A stretch of DNA of 64,000 nucleotides from Siphonodentalium dalli (Eukaryota; Mollusca; Scaphopoda; Gadilida; Siphonodentaliidae), in contig CP136065.1 of the NCBI GenBank assembly GCA_032622095.1, positions 97,161,343 to 97,225,342 of the forward strand, written 5' to 3'. How positions within the stretch are numbered: the stretch's first letter is position 1; every line of letters begins with the position of its first letter. The translations under genes were made by a program, and so were the position numbers. Shown here piece by piece: positions 58,570 to 64,000 of the stretch. Under the pieces are notes generated by a model, which was given only the letters and a program-made list of their open reading frames with translations, did not search any database and was not told the origin of the DNA.

Positions 58570-59340
58570 TAAGTCAAAGTGGACGGGTCTTTTGTGAGGT
58601 CGATTCGTGGCTTATGCCACAAGTTGAAACGCTATTCTCTCCACCGGGTCGAGTTCTACAGTGCTGCGATGCCAGAAGTGTCCGTTTCTACAGCGGGAGT
58701 GGGATTTGATATTTTTCCGGGGGCGGATCTTTTGTGGAGGGAGCGGAGCTCTTTGCCCCTGAGGGTGTGGCGTTATTGAAAAAATGTTATATGCCTGGCA
58801 AGACCGTACTGCTACTACTGCGATGCTAAAAGTGTCCAATTTTAATTAATTTTAATTTCACCATCCTGAATTAATGCATTTGTACCTCTCGTCATGCTAT
58901 CTTTAAATGCGAAAGACGACTAAATGTCTATCTACTGCCTATGGGCCTTATGGTTGACATATAGGTGGGCGCTATTGAATTTAAACCATCGCAATTAAAA
59001 ACGCAATACTCTGGAACTGGTACTTCTGTAACATATTAAGGCAGAAAAGTTTCCGTTTTAACATGGATGGAACCGAGGGGGCGGGGTGGTATTTGATACT
59101 TTTCCGGGGGACTCGTCTTTTGTGGCGTCGATTCGTGGCTTGTGCCACAAACTGAAACTCAATACTCTCCAACGGGTCGAGTTCTACCGTGCTACGAATA
59201 CCAGAAGTGCCCGTTTCTACAGGGGGAGTGGGATATGATATTTTTCCGGGGTCGGATCTTTTGTGGAGGGAGCGGAGCTCTTTGTCCCTGGGGGTGTGGC
59301 GTTATTGAAAAAAATGTTATATGCCTGGCAAGACATTTAT
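58570..59340. repeat. duplicated GC-richer block (~220 bp, ~530 bp apart)
   Basis: 58588-58803 and 59113-59335 share TCGATTCGTGGCTTRTGCCA, GGGTCGAGTTCTAC, TATTTTTCCGGGG, TTTTGTGGAGGGAGCGGAGC and AATGTTATATGCCTGGCAAG. A third, partial unit lies at 58985-59112. GTGGCTTATGCCAC inside each unit is a small hairpin. Confidence 0.8.
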
Positions 59341-59409
59341 TTGCAATCTCGCATATCAGGTTACAGCATGTTATATACCTGGCAAGTGTAGACATTCGTA
59401 GTGAATAGT

Positions 59410-59890
59410 ACATCGTTCATGAAATGAGAAGTGGTGGGGAAATCCAGAGCCTTTTGGGTCTAGAATGTGTCGATTCCAGGGTGGGGTGGGTGTCATCGAG
59501 AAATCTGACAGCTATGAGCGTCGCAATAATATAGGTATAATACCTCGTTCATAAATTGAGAAGTGTGCGGGGAAATGCATGCAGAGTGCTTTGGTCTAGA
59601 ATAATTCATGTATCCCAGCGACGGGCGAGTGGCGTGCAACGAAGTTCGTTTTGAGGTTTGGAATAATTTATATTTCCGAAGGGTTGGGGTCACAAATCAT
59701 AGGAATAATACTGATAAGTGGACGGGCCAACGTCGAGCGTTTGGGGTTTAGGATAATGTATGTCTTCAATGGTTGGGACAGTGATGTTGTCTTCATCTAG
59801 AATTGGGACTGATATGGCCGTCGCAAATCATATAGGAATAATACCTCGTTACTAAAATTTGTAAGTGGGGCAATGCATTTATTTTGGGTT
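59410..59890. repeat. degenerate tandem repeat (~120 bp)
   Basis: Units marked by TTCATRAAATGAGAAGTG, GGGGAAAT, GTCTAGAATRATT and CGTCGCAATAATATAGGTATAATACCTCG-like pieces (four loose copies). Confidence 0.6.
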
Positions 59891-60428
59891 CAGAAAAAGT
59901 CATGTTTATGTGCTGCGAAACTGTTTCTAAAAACATTTCATTGTTTTTGTAACATCTCCCAGTCTGTTCTTGAAAAGAATTGGTTTTAGCTCATGGTGGA
60001 TCTGGTGTTTCTTTTAATATCGTCAATTTGTTTAAATAACCAGAGGGGCAGATGCGGGCGAAAATACTGGCATGTACCATGAAAAGAGCAGCAAAACCCA
60101 CTTGAAATCCTAAATATAGTCACACTTGGGACAAACCAGGGACTATAGCCTATATTATGAGGCGGCGCGGCGACGTTAATGGCATGTCCAAATTAATTGT
60201 CAACACGCCTCATCCCACCCGGGCAGCATCTTCATATATACGGTGTTTTAATTGAATGTATTTATCTCTGAATTCATAAACCAATTATACACTAAAAGCC
60301 GTTGATTATATGGTGACAACATTGACTTCCCTTTTACGGTTACATTCTACATGTTACTTATTTCACCGTTCGCTATCAGTGGTACACTCAGACAGGATTA
60401 GGATGACACCATTTATCACCAAAATATG

Positions 60429-60821
60429 CTATACATGTATATAGACTTCACCCAATGCCAATTTGTATTGTAATATTTTTAAAACAAATCGGATATGAAT
60501 TTCATGAAAACATTGTGATGCTGTGTCCATAGCATCAAATATAAGACAAGAGCCAGATTTCAGCCTCGTCACCACGCGCCCAGAAATACCGATTTCGATT
60601 GATGTGTCGCTGCCAAGTGTCAACAGGGGACTGTGATGTTTATTTGTAAATCGTTGAATGAAGCACTCAACCTCATAAACACAAAAGACGTTTGCCATCC
60701 AAGGCGCACCTGATGTTCTTGAAATCCATACATCAATATTAGGAGACTGGTGGCATTTGGTTGTCGTCAGTGAACAGAGTTGACGAGGTGATTGAAAATC
60801 AGTATTTAGATACTGACACAA
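60429..60821 (-). CDS. unexplained open frame, possible exon
   Basis: 130 codons without a stop on the minus strand in an AT-rich context where such length is uncommon. Residues include SPNIDVWISRTSGAPWMANV and LTLGSDTSIEIGISGRVVTR. No signal peptide, no clear domain, and no repeat copy in the window. Upstream CCACCAG/TCTCC could be an acceptor. Could be an exon of a gene running beyond the visible context, a decayed transposon piece, or chance. Confidence 0.25.
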   Translation of the reverse strand: MCQYLNTDFQSPRQLCSLTTTKCHQSPNIDVWISRTSGAPWMANVFCVYEVECFIQRFTNKHHSPLLTLGSDTSIEIGISGRVVTRLKSGSCLIFDAMDTASQCFHEIHIRFVLKILQYKLALGEVYIHV

Positions 60822-60829
60822 TGTTCTAT

Positions 60830-61654
60830 TGAAATTAATTTTCTAATAGGAAATATGGCTCGGTTCATCGGCGCTCCCTGTGTCTACTTGGATAGATCTT
60901 GAAAATTGTGATGCAGAATAGACTTTACCTCCTTCTAACTCAATTGCAAATTAATTGGTTAATCTTGGCATCTATCGCAAACAAATGGGTTCATCGTTCT
61001 AATGTTGTCCGAACCAGTCCTAAGACACGCACTGTCAAACATGTTTTGTATTCTGTCATTTTCCAGTCAATTTGTTTAATCTTAGCACATATATTAACCA
61101 TCATTGGAACCTGCTGTTCTGAGTTTTGTTGGACCCGTTTTTGCAGAGTACTTACCATTGTTGACATTTTTTCTTTATTGTCAGCTCGTTAGCGCAATAA
61201 CTTGAACAAATACTGACCGATTTTAACAATGTTTGGCATATCTTGAACCAGTTCGAACACCAGATTTGTCAGATCTTTTTTCTACCGCAGTTAGTTTGTG
61301 ATTGTTCTTAATTTTCAATATTTCATGTTCCCCGATGATGGCATATATTCCGAACATAGCCAATCATTCAGTTTCCCACCGTGTCGGGGGGCATTGTGGT
61401 CGGTCGACCTTTTAATCCAATATGATTTGCGACGGTCATAACAGGGTCCCACCCATCGGAAACATGAATTAATCTAAACCCCACAAAGATCGGCATTGCC
61501 GCGCCGTATATGGGTAGGAGAATCCTAGATTATATCCACGGTCCGCACTCCACTCTCCAACCCATTGGAAACATGAATTATTTTTAAAAAAATGCTCTTT
61601 ATTACCCAGTCCACAAAATTAACTTAGCCGTTGTAGTTCCGTTAGAAAGTCGTG
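60830..61654. other. intergenic, repeat fragments
   Basis: The piece TCGTTAGCGCAATAACTTGAAC near 61185 resembles the complement of the CGAGTTATCGCGCTAACGG block of the 32 kb array. The + strand frame 60899-61192 is not recognisable as a gene. Confidence 0.4.
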
Positions 61655-62040
61655 ACGCATTAAATATACGGGCGGCGTTGGCGGTGGGTATCCATCAAAA
61701 ACCGCCATAAACAGAAGGAATAGTAAGATATAGACAGACTTTGTTCTTATGCTAATCAGAAATATGTCATAAACAGTATGTTATTGTAAATGTTTTCCCC
61801 TTTGTTATGTAAACAAAAGCAAAAAACGTTACGTTGCCTGGCCTTTGTTTAGAGTCGGATCTGGTAAACATAAAGAGCGTCATTTGTTACTGTTTTCCTG
61901 ATATGGAAATAATAAAGAACCTTTATGTCATTTTTGTGTGATTAACCAATAGAATTGCACTGTGTTATGTTAACAGAAGCAGAACTTCTGTAACACGAGC
62001 AGGCTCTTGTTTATGTACGCCATCGTACGTCTTGACAAGT
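61655..62040 (-). repeat. interspersed repeat R1, copy 2 (inverted)
   Basis: Reverse complement of 6732-7130: ACGGGCGGCGTTGGCGGTGG at the start, CTTTGTTATGTAAACAAAAG and CATAAAGAGCG in the middle, and CCATCGTACGTCTTGAC at the end. Confidence 0.8.
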
Positions 62041-62944
62041 AACACAAGGGAGATTCAGTTTCACCCATGTAGCATCTGATGTACATATATTGGGTACACA
62101 TAGTCTTCATTGCTGTTTGTTACGGTATATATCATCTCATTCGAAACCGGCTGAATAATCTTTGTACTGTTTTAATTCGTATTCCAACAACAAAAAACAC
62201 CGAATCACCCATATTAGCATTGCACTGAATACATATTTGTTACTATAGGACATGGATGATTCTCAGTCGACATCCAGCAAAAGCACATTGAAGCATAGCA
62301 ATAGCACAACGATTGTGTCATGTTGTCTCAGCCGAATGTGTGATCGTGGTTTCATGGCGGCTTGAAATTGCCGATATCCCAGTCATTACTTAATTTCCAA
62401 ATATCCACGAACAAGCATGCAGGATACAAATAGCTAATTTCTTCAGATTGTGACCCTTGACATCGGTTTAAGGAAACTCGAGTCAACGTGAAACAAAGTT
62501 ATGGTAGCTGAATGATTAATCAACTATTTTTCATAATTTGATGATAATTCAACATAGAATTAATTAACGTATTATTCCTTGTCAATCTCGGCTTTCCTGT
62601 ATGGTGGTTGATTAGAATTATGATTGGGTTATTTCGAACCCGGTTTAACCATGATTTTAACAGCATACCATCACCCCGGCAACATAATTAACGATATAAA
62701 CAGCTGCTCGAGTGAGAGAAACAATATATAGATTACTAAAAAGTCAATATCATTATCCACGGTAATACAATCCACTACACTTCAAATTCATCATCAGTGC
62801 ATGGAGAGGGGGTGCAGTATATGCCAATTGAGCCTGAATCTTTCATGTGCAAACAAGAGCACAGTTATGCGTGGCTTAATACGCCCGTTTGCAAAGTAAA
62901 TATTTGACATTTTTCATTACTATTAAAGAAAATTGGCTATCAGG

Positions 62945-63215
62945 TACCAAACATCAATTCGAATCTGACCTGTATTTTGTAGTATTGTGATGTAATAAAC
63001 TAACATTCAAATTATGAGTCCGAGCAAAATTGCTAAGTCGAAAAGGCCCACAACTCCGGAAAAATAATCATCGAACCAAACCCAAATGCGAACTTGACGT
63101 GTATTTTGGTATGACTGAGCCATATACCATGTTTAGTTGTGATCAACCTACCCAAATTCAAGTTAGCATCCGGAAATCAAAATGTTGACGTAAAAATGTA
63201 AGTCGAAAAAGGCCC
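62945..63215. repeat. fragment of the ~162-bp family (24.9 kb type)
   Basis: Contains GCGAACTTGACGTGTATTTT, AAGTCGAAAAGGCCCACAAC and AGTTAGCATCCGGAAATC, each a diverged match to the 24990-25580 array. About one and a half units. Confidence 0.7.
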
Positions 63216-64000
63216 AGCAAAATATTGTGAAGGAATTTCCAAATACATTGGTGAAGAAAAGACAATTATGGTTCTATGAACTCTTAGTCTAGCCTCTTTT
63301 CCGAAAATGCTATTGTAGGGAGTTTTTGTCAATTTTTAAAGGTTTTTAGGTATATTCAGAAACATTAACGAAAGTTTATTGTGTAAAATTATTTGATCTG
63401 TCCTCTTAAATCATTTTTTTTTTTAGAAAATAGCATTTCAATGGTTATACCAATGAATGTCACTGGATTTCACTCATCATTGTGAACACTTACTCCAAAT
63501 TTGTATGGCAGAAAAATGGGGTAGGGGAAAGCATATCAACAAAAACTTCAAAAGTATGCATCTTGAAGCATAAAACTTTATATTAACAGCTTCTGCTTAC
63601 ATTGTTCTTTCCTACATAAATTCATATTTCCTTTGTTTATGTTTATTGACAGAGCTGTAATATTTTTTGTCAAAATTTGGCAGTGAAATGTCAAATTGTC
63701 ATTTTGGAATTATTTTGATACAACATAGGCATAAAATTCTAAATCAACGTCCGATAACATAATAAGCAGTTTTATAATGCAACAGGAATGTACACAAACT
63801 GGAAGAAAACAACATTGTGTCTGAAATGGCTGTAATTTAGTGATAAGATTGCATTTTGTGATTTTTCCTACCCCTATACCAACGTTAAAATTTGGAGTCA
63901 GTTTCCTGAAAAATTAAAGAAATCAAGTGACATACTATGGCATAACCAATGTAAGGCTAATTTTTTAACACTAAAGTGCTGTGGGAGGAAAGTTCAAATA
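63216..64000. other. intergenic to window end, nothing recognised
   Basis: AT-rich, no coding frame or repeat that I can support. Confidence 0.45.

Overview
This is a stretch of AT-rich animal nuclear DNA, most likely from a marine mollusc. The evidence is GT-AG introns, a lineage-specific C-type-lectin-like gene, SINEs with the 'GCGCTATATAAA' tail type, and a dense load of short non-autonomous DNA transposons and 45 to 165 bp tandem repeats of the kind common in mollusc genomes. Phylum is an inference; the species cannot be read from the sequence. Nothing bacterial, no CRISPR array, no rRNA and no intact tRNA gene was seen.

The one gene I can define well is on the + strand from about 10.75 to 44.17 kb. 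Its three exons (10750-11047, 17127-17330, 43969-44168) join in phase to a 233-residue secreted protein: signal peptide, a four-cysteine PAN/apple-like segment, then a C-type-lectin-like domain split over the last two exons. Upstream, 2.80-7.96 kb, lies a tandem broken copy of the two lectin exons, with two in-frame stops in one exon and a lost splice acceptor (AG to TG) in the other. The intron between the two lectin exons is 4.7 kb in the broken copy and 26.6 kb in the gene.

That 26.6 kb intron is a transposon graveyard. Several MITE families can be delimited by their own target-site duplications: CAGTAATGC-type (TA), AGGTACTCAATC-type (TTAA), CCCTTTCATGAC-type (TTAA), CAGCCCTC-type (6 bp) and a hAT-type element (8 bp, 7 of 8 matching). 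It also holds a ~1.85 kb imperfect palindrome, two ~162 bp satellite arrays carried inside inverted-repeat elements, and a possible small minus-strand gene (three phase-compatible coding pieces, 35.1 to 29.3 kb) that I cannot identify.

From 44.2 kb to the end I see no convincing conserved gene. There is a candidate small secreted ORF (minus, 50.7-51.0 kb) beside a decayed PIF/Harbinger-like element, a 2.6 kb inverted-repeat element whose core is a head-to-head minisatellite (52.4-55.0 kb), a ~140 bp tandem array (55.2-56.5 kb), a duplicated GC-richer block (58.6-59.3 kb), one unexplained minus-strand ORF (60.4-60.8 kb), and an inverted partner of the repeat at 6.7 kb (61.7-62.0 kb). I did not find a clear new functional system. 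The most informative signals are the mobile-element families with readable insertion history and the gene/pseudogene lectin pair.
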